NCBI GenBank assembly: GCA_013041835.1
Contig: JABDRH010000191.1
Span: 1 to 8,657, forward strand
Reading direction: 5' to 3'
From: Desulfatitalea sp.
Lineage (GTDB): Bacteria > Desulfobacterota > Desulfobacteria > Desulfobacterales > Desulfosarcinaceae
DNA length: 8,657 nt
Shown here piece after piece: positions 1-6,961 of the stretch. The notes beneath the pieces were generated by a model that searched no databases, was not told the DNA's origin, and saw nothing but the letters and a program-made list of their open reading frames with translations. The position numbers and the translations under genes were made by a program. The stretch's first letter is position 1. The number at the start of each line of letters is the position of its first letter.

Positions 1-103
1 CCGCAGGAATAGCGAGCTATTTTGAGGATTTTGAGGCCGAAGATCGGGCCAAGCTGACCCGAAGCCGTGATGCATAAATGCTGAAGTTATTTTTTCTTGA
101 GCC
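1..103 (+). repeat. Right arm of a MITE-like repeat, copy A
   Basis: This non-coding arm matches the reverse complement of 6814-6916 with about 8 mismatches over the 109 positions that include the flanking CCTAAGG (roughly 93% identity, counted by eye). It ends in GAGCC followed by CTAAG (104-108), the same junction seen at the ends of the complete element at 6813-6991. By comparison with that element, the partner arm should lie just left of the window, so this is probably the right half of a full copy. The junction forms part of the Shine-Dalgarno of the acyl-CoA dehydrogenase gene. Internally, CGGGCC at 45-50 and GACCCG at 56-61 form a hairpin weakened by one mismatch. It has no coding potential. 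Confidence 0.85.
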
Positions 104-105
104 CT

Positions 106-111
106 AAGGAG
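106..111 (+). promoter_or_regulatory. Shine-Dalgarno of acyl-CoA dehydrogenase, built across the repeat junction
   Basis: AAGGAG lies 5 nt before the ATG at 117. Its first three bases belong to the CTAAG that flanks or ends the repeat copy, so the repeat boundary runs through the ribosome binding site. This fixes the start at 117. Confidence 0.8.
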
Positions 112-116
112 ACCCA

Positions 117-1283
117 ATGGATTTTAATCTGGGAGAAGATATCACCGCCATCCGCAACATGGCACGAAAATTCGCCCAAAACGAGATCGCCCCGCGGATC
201 GCCGAAGATGAGAAGAATCACGCATTTCAAGAAGACATCATCAAAAAAATGGGACAACTCGGCTTCTTCGGCTGCCCCATACCGGAAACTTATGGCGGAT
301 CTGATTTGGGCTTTTTGGCCCACGCCGTTGTGACGGAAGAAATCTCCAAGGTCAGCGGATCGGCAAGGGCCGGTTTCAACATGCAGACAATGGGAACGGC
401 CAGGGAAATCTATCAGTACGGGACCGAGCAGCAACGTAACAAGTACGTCTCCAAACTCGTCAGCACCGAGTACCTTGGCTGCATCTGCATTACCGAGCCC
501 AACGCGGGATCAGATACCGGTTCCATGAAGACCAAGGCCATCAAGGAGGGGAACAAATACATCCTCAACGGCGGCAAGAACTGGATCACTTACGCCCAGG
601 TCGCCGATGTTGGCGTCGTATATGCCTATACAAATCCGTCCCACAAATATAAGGGGCTCTCGGCGTTTATCGTGGACATGCACAGCGATGGCATTTCCAG
701 CGGCCCCACCGCCGAGAAAATGGGCTGGTGCGCATGCCCCACCGGAGAGGTCTTCTTCGACGACGTCGAGGTGCCGGCGGAAAACCTGTTGGGTGGTGTC
801 GAAGGCCAAGGGTTCACGTTTCTGATGGGAAGCCTGGACAACACCCGTCTTTCCGCCGCGGCGGGCGCTGTCGGCGTTGCCCAGGGGTTGATCGACCAAG
901 CGGTCGCCTACGCCAACGAACGCCGGCAATTTGGAAACCCGATTGGAAAATTTCAGATGGTGCAAGAAGAACTCGCGCGCATGATCGTCGAAACGGAAGC
1001 GGCCCGCTTGATGACGTATCGGTGCGCCACGCAAAAAGACGAGGGGCAGTTGCACAATACCTTGGAGACCAGCATGGCCAAATACTACGCCTGCGACGTC
1101 GCATCCCGCGTGGCGGACGGCGCGCTGCGCATCCTCGGGGCCTATGGATATTCCACCGAATATCCTGTTGAACGGTTGTTCAGAGAAGCAAAACTCTACC
1201 AGATCCTGGAAGGTTCGGCCAACATAATGAAAATGGTGATTGCAACCGATGCGTTGGGCTACAGAAAGGCAAACAAGGACTGA
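117..1283 (+). CDS. Acyl-CoA dehydrogenase, possibly non-decarboxylating glutaryl-CoA dehydrogenase type
   Basis: This is a 388-residue soluble FAD enzyme that oxidises an acyl-CoA to the 2-enoyl-CoA and passes electrons to ETF. Visible family signatures are the substrate/FAD strand CITEPNAGSD (124-133), NGGKNWIT (151-158), the FAD-contacting ERRQFG (268-273) and the catalytic base Glu365 in LEGSANI. Length is typical of the family. Two residues point to the glutaryl-CoA dehydrogenase group. Arg84, six residues before Gln90, aligns with human GCDH Arg94, which binds the distal carboxylate. Leu364 replaces the Tyr that precedes the catalytic Glu in decarboxylating enzymes; the Desulfococcus non-decarboxylating enzyme has Val there. 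The substrate remains inferred, and another dicarboxylyl-, cyclic or short-chain acyl-CoA is possible. A well-spaced AAGGAG supports the start. It leads the etfBA and membrane oxidoreductase cluster, its likely electron partners. Confidence 0.93.
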   Translation: MDFNLGEDITAIRNMARKFAQNEIAPRIAEDEKNHAFQEDIIKKMGQLGFFGCPIPETYGGSDLGFLAHAVVTEEISKVSGSARAGFNMQTMGTAREIYQYGTEQQRNKYVSKLVSTEYLGCICITEPNAGSDTGSMKTKAIKEGNKYILNGGKNWITYAQVADVGVVYAYTNPSHKYKGLSAFIVDMHSDGISSGPTAEKMGWCACPTGEVFFDDVEVPAENLLGGVEGQGFTFLMGSLDNTRLSAAAGAVGVAQGLIDQAVAYANERRQFGNPIGKFQMVQEELARMIVETEAARLMTYRCATQKDEGQLHNTLETSMAKYYACDVASRVADGALRILGAYGYSTEYPVERLFREAKLYQILEGSANIMKMVIATDALGYRKANKD

Positions 1284-1367
1284 TTGCAATATAGCAAAAG
1301 ACGGCGCACGGCAAGCATGGGTAAAAACGCATATGTTTCGCGTTTGCAACGATATTGACGATGGATC

Positions 1368-1374
1368 AAGGAGG
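1368..1374 (+). promoter_or_regulatory. Shine-Dalgarno of etfB
   Basis: A perfect AAGGAGG sits 6 nt before the ATG at 1381. The 97-nt gap from the dehydrogenase also holds a 6-bp hairpin (AAACGC 1325-1330 with GCGTTT 1340-1345) without a T-tract, so the gap does not look like a terminator. Confidence 0.75.
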
Positions 1375-1380
1375 TAAGCG

Positions 1381-2127
1381 ATGAAGGTTCTCGTAACTGC
1401 AAAACGGGTCACCGACCCTGACATGAAGATAAAAGTCAAGGCCGATGGATCGGGGATTGAATTATCGGGCATGAGCTATAAGATCAATCCTTTCGATGAG
1501 ATCGCCATCGAAGAGGCCATCCGGATAAAGGAGCAATCCGGCGGCGAAGTCATCGTCGCCAGCATCGGCGGCGACGAGGCGCAAACCGAAATCCGCACCG
1601 GGCTGGCCATGGGCGCGGACCGCGGCATCCTGGTCAAAACGGATGGTGACGTCGACTCGGACGCGGTCGCGCGTGTTCTGGTCAAACTCGTCGAAAAAGA
1701 ACGTCCCGATCTTGTCATCATGGGAAAACAGGCTGTGGATTTGGACGACAACCAGGTTCCCCAATTGTTGGCCGGATACCTCGGGTGGGGCCAGGCCTGC
1801 TTCGCTTCCAAGCTACAAATCAATGGCAACACGGCGACCGTGGCGCGCGAAGTCGACGGCGGTATCGAGACGCTTGAAATCGATTTGCCCGGCATTATTT
1901 CAGCGGACCTGCGATTGAACGAACCGCGCTACCCCACCTTGCCGGGGATCATGAAAGCCAAGAAAAAGCCGTTGGACACGATTCATCCGGCGGACCTGGA
2001 TGTGGACATCACGCCCAAGGTCGTGGTCAAGGGATTCTCGAATCCACCCGAGCGCAAGGGGGGGCGGATCGTCGCCGACGTGCCCGAACTGCTCAAGGCA
2101 TTGAAGGACGAAGCCGGCGCATTCTAA
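1381..2127 (+). CDS. etfB: Electron transfer flavoprotein, beta subunit
   Basis: This 248-residue protein is the small ETF subunit. ETF is a soluble FAD/AMP heterodimer that carries electrons from acyl-CoA dehydrogenase to a membrane acceptor. The N-terminus MKVLVTAKRV, the nucleotide-loop segment AMGADRG (76-82), VIMGKQAVDLDDNQV (112-126) and the signature LNEPRYPTLPGIMKAKKK (179-196) are all characteristic. The last segment contains the recognition loop that docks to acyl-CoA dehydrogenases. Length is close to the usual 250-260. No extra domain or fusion is seen. It lies 97 nt after the dehydrogenase and 72 nt before etfA on the same strand, so co-transcription is likely. The sequence looks like a conventional ETF, but bifurcating or non-bifurcating behaviour cannot be settled by reading alone. 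Confidence 0.97.
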   Translation: MKVLVTAKRVTDPDMKIKVKADGSGIELSGMSYKINPFDEIAIEEAIRIKEQSGGEVIVASIGGDEAQTEIRTGLAMGADRGILVKTDGDVDSDAVARVLVKLVEKERPDLVIMGKQAVDLDDNQVPQLLAGYLGWGQACFASKLQINGNTATVAREVDGGIETLEIDLPGIISADLRLNEPRYPTLPGIMKAKKKPLDTIHPADLDVDITPKVVVKGFSNPPERKGGRIVADVPELLKALKDEAGAF

Positions 2128-2186
2128 TGCTGTGTCATTACCTTGGGGGTAGGACGAAACGGATTCCACGACAATCAATTGGACAC

Positions 2187-2192
2187 AAGGAG
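2187..2192 (+). promoter_or_regulatory. Shine-Dalgarno that sets the etfA start
   Basis: AAGGAG stands 7 nt before the ATG at 2200. It favours this start over the in-frame TTG at 2143, which would add 19 residues that do not look like ETF-alpha. Confidence 0.75.
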
Positions 2193-2199
2193 CAATATC

Positions 2200-3159
2200 A
2201 TGGCGAATATATTGTTGATCGCTGAAGATAAAAAAAGAGAATTGAAAAAGGTCACCTTGAATGCACTGACCTTTGCCAAACAGGCCGCGGAGAAAATAAA
2301 CGGTCAGGTCATCGTACTGGCAGTGGGTGCCGGAATTTCAAAAGTGGCCGAAGAAATCAGCGCATATGGGGTATCCAAAGTCATCACGGCCGAAACTGAC
2401 GGCCTGGAAAACTATATCGCGGAGACCTGGAGCGCCGTCGTGGCGGATGTGACCCGGGCCAACGATGTCGGGTTGGTTTGCATGGCCTCCACGTCCATGG
2501 GAAAAGACCTCATGCCCCGGGTGGCTGCGACATTGGGCGCCGGCATGGCCTCTGACGTGCTCGGTTTCGACGGCGCCACCTTTACCCGCACCATGTGGGC
2601 CGGCAATGCCTACGCCAATGTAGAAATCACCACGCCCATCAAGGTATGCACCGTTCAGGGAACCGCATTCGATACGGCAGAAAAAGCCGGCGATTCACCC
2701 GTTGAATCCTTCATGCCCACCATCCCGGAGGCCAAGACCCGCTTCATCGGTTTCAATGAGAGCGTGAGCGAAAGACCCGACCTGACCGAAGCGTCCGTCA
2801 TCGTATCCGGTGGTCGAGGGCTCAAAGGTTCGGAAAACTTCAAACTCATCGAGGATCTGGCCGACCTGTTTGGCGGCGCCGTGGGAGCCACCCGCGCCGC
2901 CGTCGATGCCGGATGGATGCCCAATGACCTGCAAGTGGGGCAGACGGGTAAAATCGTTGCATCCGACATCTACTTTGCCATCGGACTCTCCGGCGCCATT
3001 CAGCACATGGCCGGCATGAAAAACAGCAAATATATCATCGCCATCAACAAAGACGAGGAAGCGCCCATATTTGAAATCGCGGATGCGGGCCTTGTCGCCG
3101 ATTTGTTCAAGGTACTGCCGGAAATCACGAATACCATCAGAAAAGAAATGGGGAAATAG
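2200..3159 (+). CDS. etfA: Electron transfer flavoprotein, alpha subunit
   Basis: This 319-residue protein is the large ETF subunit and holds the redox-active FAD. The N-terminal domain starts [10 protein letters not shown], as usual for the family. The C-terminal FAD domain carries SGGRG (203-207), the segment [12 protein letters not shown] (230-241), QVGQTGK (245-251), [12 protein letters not shown] (262-273) and [10 protein letters not shown] (282-291), which together are diagnostic. Length is normal. I chose the ATG at 2200 because of its Shine-Dalgarno and because the family begins there. The stop is only 9 nt before the next start at 3169, so etfA and the membrane oxidoreductase are probably translated from one message. 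No missing residues were noticed. Confidence 0.97.
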   Translation: MANILLIAEDKKRELKKVTLNALTFAKQAAEKINGQVIVLAVGAGISKVAEEISAYGVSKVITAETDGLENYIAETWSAVVADVTRANDVGLVCMASTSMGKDLMPRVAATLGAGMASDVLGFDGATFTRTMWAGNAYANVEITTPIKVCTVQGTAFDTAEKAGDSPVESFMPTIPEAKTRFIGFNESVSERPDLTEASVIVSGGRGLKGSENFKLIEDLADLFGGAVGATRAAVDAGWMPNDLQVGQTGKIVASDIYFAIGLSGAIQHMAGMKNSKYIIAINKDEEAPIFEIADAGLVADLFKVLPEITNTIRKEMGK

Positions 3160-3168
3160 GAAGCGGCA

Positions 3169-5217
3169 ATGAATCCGATATTGATGACCCTACTCATAGT
3201 GGCCGCGTTGTGCCTGTTCACCTATTCCATGGCAAAACGCATCTTGCCGCTGACGCGGATGCAGCCGGAAGTTCGGTGGGACCGGCCCATGCAAAGGCTC
3301 AAACAGATGACCGCCTACGCCATCGGTCAAAAGCGGTTCTTTCACCGATTCGAGTTCACCCATGGCCTGGCGCATGTGCTGATCTTCTGGGGATTCCTGG
3401 TGGTCGGGATCAACACCATCCATCTGATCGGAAGGGGATACGCGATTCACTGGTCCCTGCCCTTGCTTGGCGACACCTTTCTCGCGTTGGCCTACGCCGC
3501 ACTCAAAGACCTGTTCGTCATCCTGGTCATGATCGGCACCCTCATCGCTCTCGCACGGCGACTCTTTTTGCGGCCGGCACGGATGACCATCGGTTGGGAA
3601 CCGAATCTGATCCTGCTCTGGATATTCGCGATGATGGCACTGGATACGTTGTATGCGGGCACGCTTTTTATCCGCTACCCGGATCTGTACGAAATCAAAG
3701 CGGCGTTTTTAGGCGTATGGTGTCGAAGCCTCTTGATCGAGGCCGGCTGGGGAAACAATCCGGAAACCGTCAACATGCTCTATGCGATTGGGTACTGGGG
3801 CCATGTGGTCATGGTGCTCACCTTTCTCAACTATCTGCCATACGGCAAGCACTTTCATGTCATCACGTCGCTGCCCAACGTATTTTTCAAGGCCCTCAAA
3901 CCCAAGGGCGCCTTGGCAAAACAGGATCTGGAAAGCGAAGATGCCATCTATGGTGTCAGCCAATTAGAGGAAATGCCCTTCAAACGGGCCGTCGACATGT
4001 ACACCTGCACCGAGTGCGGCCGATGCGAGGCCAACTGCCCCGCCCATATCAGCGAAAAGCCCTTGTCACCCAAACGGCTGATCATGGACTTGAGAAACCA
4101 TTTAAAAAAACGCACGCCGGACATGTGCCACGTTGCCATCGACACCTTAAAGGCGCGCATCGCCGGCGCAAAACCGGCTGAAGAAACGCCGGAAGGTGAA
4201 ATCGTTGTGGGAGAGTTGGTCAAAGACGATGTCCTGTGGTCTTGTACCACCTGCGGCAACTGCATCACCAACTGCCCGACCCTCATCGAACACGTGGATC
4301 ATATCGTGGACATGCGACGTTACCTGGTCCAGGTGGAAGGCCGCACGCCCGGCGAACTTACGCCGGTATTTAAAAATTTCGAAAACATGTCCAATCCCTG
4401 GGGACTGGCGTCTAACGCCAGGGCCGATTGGTTCGAATCCTTGGGGGTAAAAACGCCCGCGGAAAACCCGGATTTCGAATATCTATTGTACGTCGGCTGT
4501 GCGGGCTCCTTCGACAATCGAAACAAGAAGGTCGCGACAACCTTGGTCAAACTGCTCCAGACGGCTAACGTCAATTTCGCCTGTTTGGGCAACGATGAAA
4601 GCTGTTGCGGCGAAACAGTGCGCCGGCTGGGCAACGAATACCTTGCGCAAGCGATGATGGAAGCCAACGTATCGCTTTGGAAGGATACCGGCGTCAAAAA
4701 AATCATCACCGCATGCCCCCATTGCTTCAACACCTTTAAAAACGAGTATGAACAATTCGGCGGTGATTTCACCTATATTCACCACACCGAAATGATCCAG
4801 GCCCTGCTGGGCAGCGGCAAATTGAACCCGAAACCCGGCCTGAATGGAAACGGACCCGTGGTATACCACGATGCCTGTTACCTGGGGCGCTATAACAACA
4901 TTTTCGAAGCCCCACGAAAAATCCTTTCACGGATGCAAACGGCTTTAACCGATGTCGTCACCCCTGAAAGGGAGAAACGCACCTCATTTTGCTGCGGCGC
5001 CGGCGGTGGCCGCATGTGGATGGAAGAGCACATCGGTGAACGCATCAATAAGCTTCGCTGCGACCAATTGCTCGAAACCGGCGCACGCACCCTTCTGACG
5101 GCCTGTCCGTACTGCCTGATCATGCTCGAAGATGCGATCAAGGATAAAGAACGCGAGGATGAAATCAAGGTCATGGATATCGCGGAACTGGTGAAGACAG
5201 CCATCACCGCGCCATAG
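3169..5217 (+). CDS. Membrane-bound iron-sulfur oxidoreductase, ETF:(mena)quinone oxidoreductase type
   Basis: This 682-residue protein combines a NarI-like cytochrome b domain with HdrD/GlpC-like iron-sulfur modules. Hydrophobic helices lie near 5-22, 63-88, 105-128, 143-165 and 205-225. Candidate heme ligands include His59, His65, His69, His85, His212 and His228. Two ferredoxin motifs follow: C280-C283-C286-C290 and C359-C362-C365-C369, each of the form CxxCxxCxxxCP. Two complete CCG domains come last: C444, C479-C480, C516/C519, and C570, C608-C609, C646/C649. These fit the pattern that binds non-cubane [4Fe-4S] clusters in HdrB. The family member EMO, studied in syntrophs, moves electrons from ETF to menaquinone. 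The position 9 nt after etfA supports that role. A stop-overlapping AGGAAG (3158-3163) is the likely ribosome binding site. The quinone type and heme count are inferred. Confidence 0.92.
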   Translation: MNPILMTLLIVAALCLFTYSMAKRILPLTRMQPEVRWDRPMQRLKQMTAYAIGQKRFFHRFEFTHGLAHVLIFWGFLVVGINTIHLIGRGYAIHWSLPLLGDTFLALAYAALKDLFVILVMIGTLIALARRLFLRPARMTIGWEPNLILLWIFAMMALDTLYAGTLFIRYPDLYEIKAAFLGVWCRSLLIEAGWGNNPETVNMLYAIGYWGHVVMVLTFLNYLPYGKHFHVITSLPNVFFKALKPKGALAKQDLESEDAIYGVSQLEEMPFKRAVDMYTCTECGRCEANCPAHISEKPLSPKRLIMDLRNHLKKRTPDMCHVAIDTLKARIAGAKPAEETPEGEIVVGELVKDDVLWSCTTCGNCITNCPTLIEHVDHIVDMRRYLVQVEGRTPGELTPVFKNFENMSNPWGLASNARADWFESLGVKTPAENPDFEYLLYVGCAGSFDNRNKKVATTLVKLLQTANVNFACLGNDESCCGETVRRLGNEYLAQAMMEANVSLWKDTGVKKIITACPHCFNTFKNEYEQFGGDFTYIHHTEMIQALLGSGKLNPKPGLNGNGPVVYHDACYLGRYNNIFEAPRKILSRMQTALTDVVTPEREKRTSFCCGAGGGRMWMEEHIGERINKLRCDQLLETGARTLLTACPYCLIMLEDAIKDKEREDEIKVMDIAELVKTAITAP

Positions 5218-5275
5218 CAAAGCGTTGGTTCTCGATGAAAGTTGCAGGCTTGGTCAAGCGAGGTGGTGTGCAGGC
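5218..5275. other. Convergent intergenic gap
   Basis: This 58-nt gap lies between two converging genes. It contains a 9-nt direct repeat, TGCAGGCTT (5243-5251 and 5269-5277), whose second copy runs into the stop codon of the minus-strand gene. A 4-bp stem around 5248-5259 is too weak, and lacks a T-tract, to be called a terminator. Confidence 0.6.
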
Positions 5276-6232
5276 TTACTTTTTGGAACTATACCCGATT
5301 TCCACTAAAGCACACGCTGTCTCACCTGTTTGCACCAGGGTGGATTGACAGAAGTTCTCGGTGATTTGATAGACACATTTTCCATCAGGTGCTTCAACTG
5401 AAAGCGGGACATGACCCAACCGCTTTTCAATGTCGGAAATAATCGTATACGACTTGCCATATACATCCTGAAGATCAAAACGGACAGTAGCCGGCATACC
5501 TTCGGGCCCATCTCCAATATACTGAATATTTACCTCGCGCATGGCCCGTGTGCCGGCTTTATCATGGACGTATCCCGCCACCGACTCCAGGCCGGGGCGG
5601 TTCAGGCTGAACAGGTTGATGACGCCAAAGGTATGTTCCTGAAACAAATGAAATGTCCAGGTATGTTTATCCGTCAGATTATCACAACGCATTCCCATGG
5701 AATGGTCGCGGTACCCGACACCGGATAGTGTAACCGTGGCGCTGGATGCCGTCTTGAGCGTACCCGTCATGTTTAGCGCCTGCTGCGCATGGCTGTAGGG
5801 CATGTTGGTATCAAGCCCGGCCAGTTTCATGAAAGCAGGGCGGTCCGGGTTAGCCAGATCGCAAGCTTCATAATCAAACAAGGGCGCGCGTTTCGTATAG
5901 TCAATAGCCAACGTCAACGCATCCGTCATCAAGTGCAGTTCGAATCTCGACTGTGGTTCTTTAAAAATCACTTTCAGTTTGTCATCTCCAATTTCCGTGG
6001 CATATGCAAAGTTCTCCGGGAACACCATTTCATTCCCATACTGATGGATTTTTCCGGCAATATTCACGGCGCAGGCCACGCGGGCATGATTGAATATCGG
6101 CTCATAGCTGAAATGCGCCATCCCCTGCACGTTATTCACTGGATCGATAAAAAGCCAAAACCAATTTTCTTTCCATCGCAGATAGGCGATGGGCGGCACA
6201 GGATGGGGGCAGTCATCATGGATGGTATTCAT
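5276..6232 (-). CDS. CrtC/AttH-like two-domain beta-barrel protein of unknown function
   Basis: This is a 318-residue protein with no signal peptide or membrane segment. The first half (about 18-135) has a strand-rich, lipocalin-like pattern opening with WKENWFWLFIDP (20-31) and GMAHFSYEPIF (37-47). The second half carries GVGYRDHSMGMR (171-182). This recalls the RDHSWG-type motif of the hydroxyneurosporene synthase (CrtC)/AttH-like superfamily and of the DUF7064/DUF7065 proteins, with Met in place of the usual Trp. Those relatives are often annotated only as domains of unknown function and commonly sit in lipid, terpenoid or steroid catabolic clusters. GGAGG at 6237-6241 lies 4 nt before the ATG. 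The gene starts 30 nt after the previous minus-strand gene, so the two probably share a transcript. Family assignment is by motif recall and is moderate; no reaction can be assigned. Confidence 0.75.
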   Translation of the reverse strand: MNTIHDDCPHPVPPIAYLRWKENWFWLFIDPVNNVQGMAHFSYEPIFNHARVACAVNIAGKIHQYGNEMVFPENFAYATEIGDDKLKVIFKEPQSRFELHLMTDALTLAIDYTKRAPLFDYEACDLANPDRPAFMKLAGLDTNMPYSHAQQALNMTGTLKTASSATVTLSGVGYRDHSMGMRCDNLTDKHTWTFHLFQEHTFGVINLFSLNRPGLESVAGYVHDKAGTRAMREVNIQYIGDGPEGMPATVRFDLQDVYGKSYTIISDIEKRLGHVPLSVEAPDGKCVYQITENFCQSTLVQTGETACALVEIGYSSKK

Positions 6233-6262
6233 TTTTCCTCCTCGATTTTTGCGACCTTGGGG

Positions 6263-6790
6263 CTATGACGCTTCTTCTGATAGAAATTCCGAGCTGAACG
6301 ACCGGGAACCGAGTCGGGCGGTTTCGTTGTCCAACTGCTGGCGGATAGCGGTACGGATTTCCTGTTTCAACACATTGATCAGATCCTGTGGCAGGTCCGC
6401 AGCCAAAGAATCGATCCCCTTGATAGTGTCAATCAAAAGGCCTTTAAGCAAAACGTTTTTCTCTCCGGCGCTGGTCAGCCCCTGATCGCTCTTGTTGAGC
6501 CCATCTGCAATGGTTGCCGACAACCCATCCATCACCTTATTTTGAGAAGAAGACGCATCCGCTTCTTTTCGCAAACCGATCAATACGTTGTTCAGCACTT
6601 CTTGTATTTTTCTATTTTCCTTTATTGCGTATTCGGGCTTTTCGTCCACATTCGGCGCCAGTATACGTAACACCTGGGCCGTCGCCATGGCCTGTTGCAC
6701 CTCAAAATTCCCACTCACTTTGGGTACGATCACCTCTTCTATGGTCTTGGCACACCTTTCGAGCAGCAATGCCGTTAGATTGGTTCCCAT
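6263..6790 (-). CDS. Small helical protein, possible LvaB/DUF6285-like kinase partner
   Basis: This 175-residue protein is predicted to be almost wholly alpha-helical, cytosolic and without cysteine-rich or membrane segments. I do not recognise a catalytic motif. The N-terminal stretch (LLERCAKTIEEVIVPKVSG near 8-26, then a helix with QQAMATAQVLRIL) recalls DUF6285-type proteins encoded beside APH-like phosphotransferases, including LvaB, which LvaA needs for activity in Pseudomonas levulinate catabolism. It is longer than those (about 100-130 residues), with an added C-terminal part rich in polar helices (DLINVLKQEIRTAIRQQLDNE). I chose the ATG at 6790, not the in-frame TTG at 6805, because AGGAG lies 5 nt before it. 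It follows the phosphotransferase, from which it is separated by the inserted element, and precedes the CrtC-like gene by 30 nt. Confidence 0.8.
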   Translation of the reverse strand: MGTNLTALLLERCAKTIEEVIVPKVSGNFEVQQAMATAQVLRILAPNVDEKPEYAIKENRKIQEVLNNVLIGLRKEADASSSQNKVMDGLSATIADGLNKSDQGLTSAGEKNVLLKGLLIDTIKGIDSLAADLPQDLINVLKQEIRTAIRQQLDNETARLGSRSFSSEFLSEEAS

Positions 6791-6795
6791 GAAAT

Positions 6796-6800
6796 CTCCT
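6796..6800 (-). promoter_or_regulatory. Shine-Dalgarno that sets the start of the small helical protein
   Basis: AGGAG on the minus strand lies 5 nt before the ATG at 6790. It falls inside the in-frame extension beginning at the TTG at 6805, so that longer start is unlikely. Confidence 0.75.
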
Positions 6801-6809
6801 TTCAAAACC

Positions 6810-6812
6810 TTA
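6810..6812. repeat. Target duplication TTA, left copy
   Basis: TTA lies within CTTAG (6809-6813), immediately outside the left inverted repeat, and matches 6992-6994. Because G6813 can be counted as element or as target, the duplication could equally be the 5-bp CTTAG. Confidence 0.6.
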
Positions 6813-6813
6813 G

Positions 6814-6842
6814 GGCTCGCGCATAAATAACTTCAGCATTTA
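6814..6842 (+). repeat. Left terminal inverted repeat of the MITE-like element
   Basis: This pairs with 6962-6990 with two mismatches. It starts GGCTCGCGCA and ends TTCAGCATTTA. Confidence 0.85.
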
Positions 6843-6961
6843 TCCATCACGGCTTCGGGCCATCTTGGCCCGATCTTCGGCCTCAAAATCCTCAAAACAG
6901 CTCGCTATTCCTGCGGTTTTGAGCCTTCAGATCGAACCAAGCCGACCCAAATCCGCGCGCC

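Noticed and set aside
22..103. Sigma-70 promoter inside the repeat arm (TTGAGG boxes and an AT-rich stretch near 74-79)
   Set aside because: No -35/-10 pair with acceptable spacing and match could be found, and the AT-rich stretch is not conserved as a -10 box between copies.
510..1472. A 320-codon open frame on the minus strand opposite the acyl-CoA dehydrogenase
   Set aside because: It is antisense to a fully recognisable enzyme gene, crosses into etfB, and its translation shows no family motif. It is a shadow of the codon bias of the plus-strand genes.
2143..2199. Longer etfA start at a TTG
   Set aside because: There is no ribosome binding site before it, and the 19 extra residues do not resemble ETF-alpha. 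AAGGAG precedes the ATG at 2200.
3210..4181. A 323-codon plus-strand frame inside the membrane oxidoreductase
   Set aside because: It overlaps the cytochrome domain and first ferredoxin motif of the real gene in another frame, and its product is rich in Arg, His and Pro without motifs.
5244..5277. Rho-independent terminator between the convergent operons
   Set aside because: Only a 4-bp stem can form (GCTT with AAGC) and no T-tract follows on either strand.
6791..6805. TTG start extending the small helical protein by five codons
   Set aside because: The extension contains the Shine-Dalgarno of the ATG at 6790.
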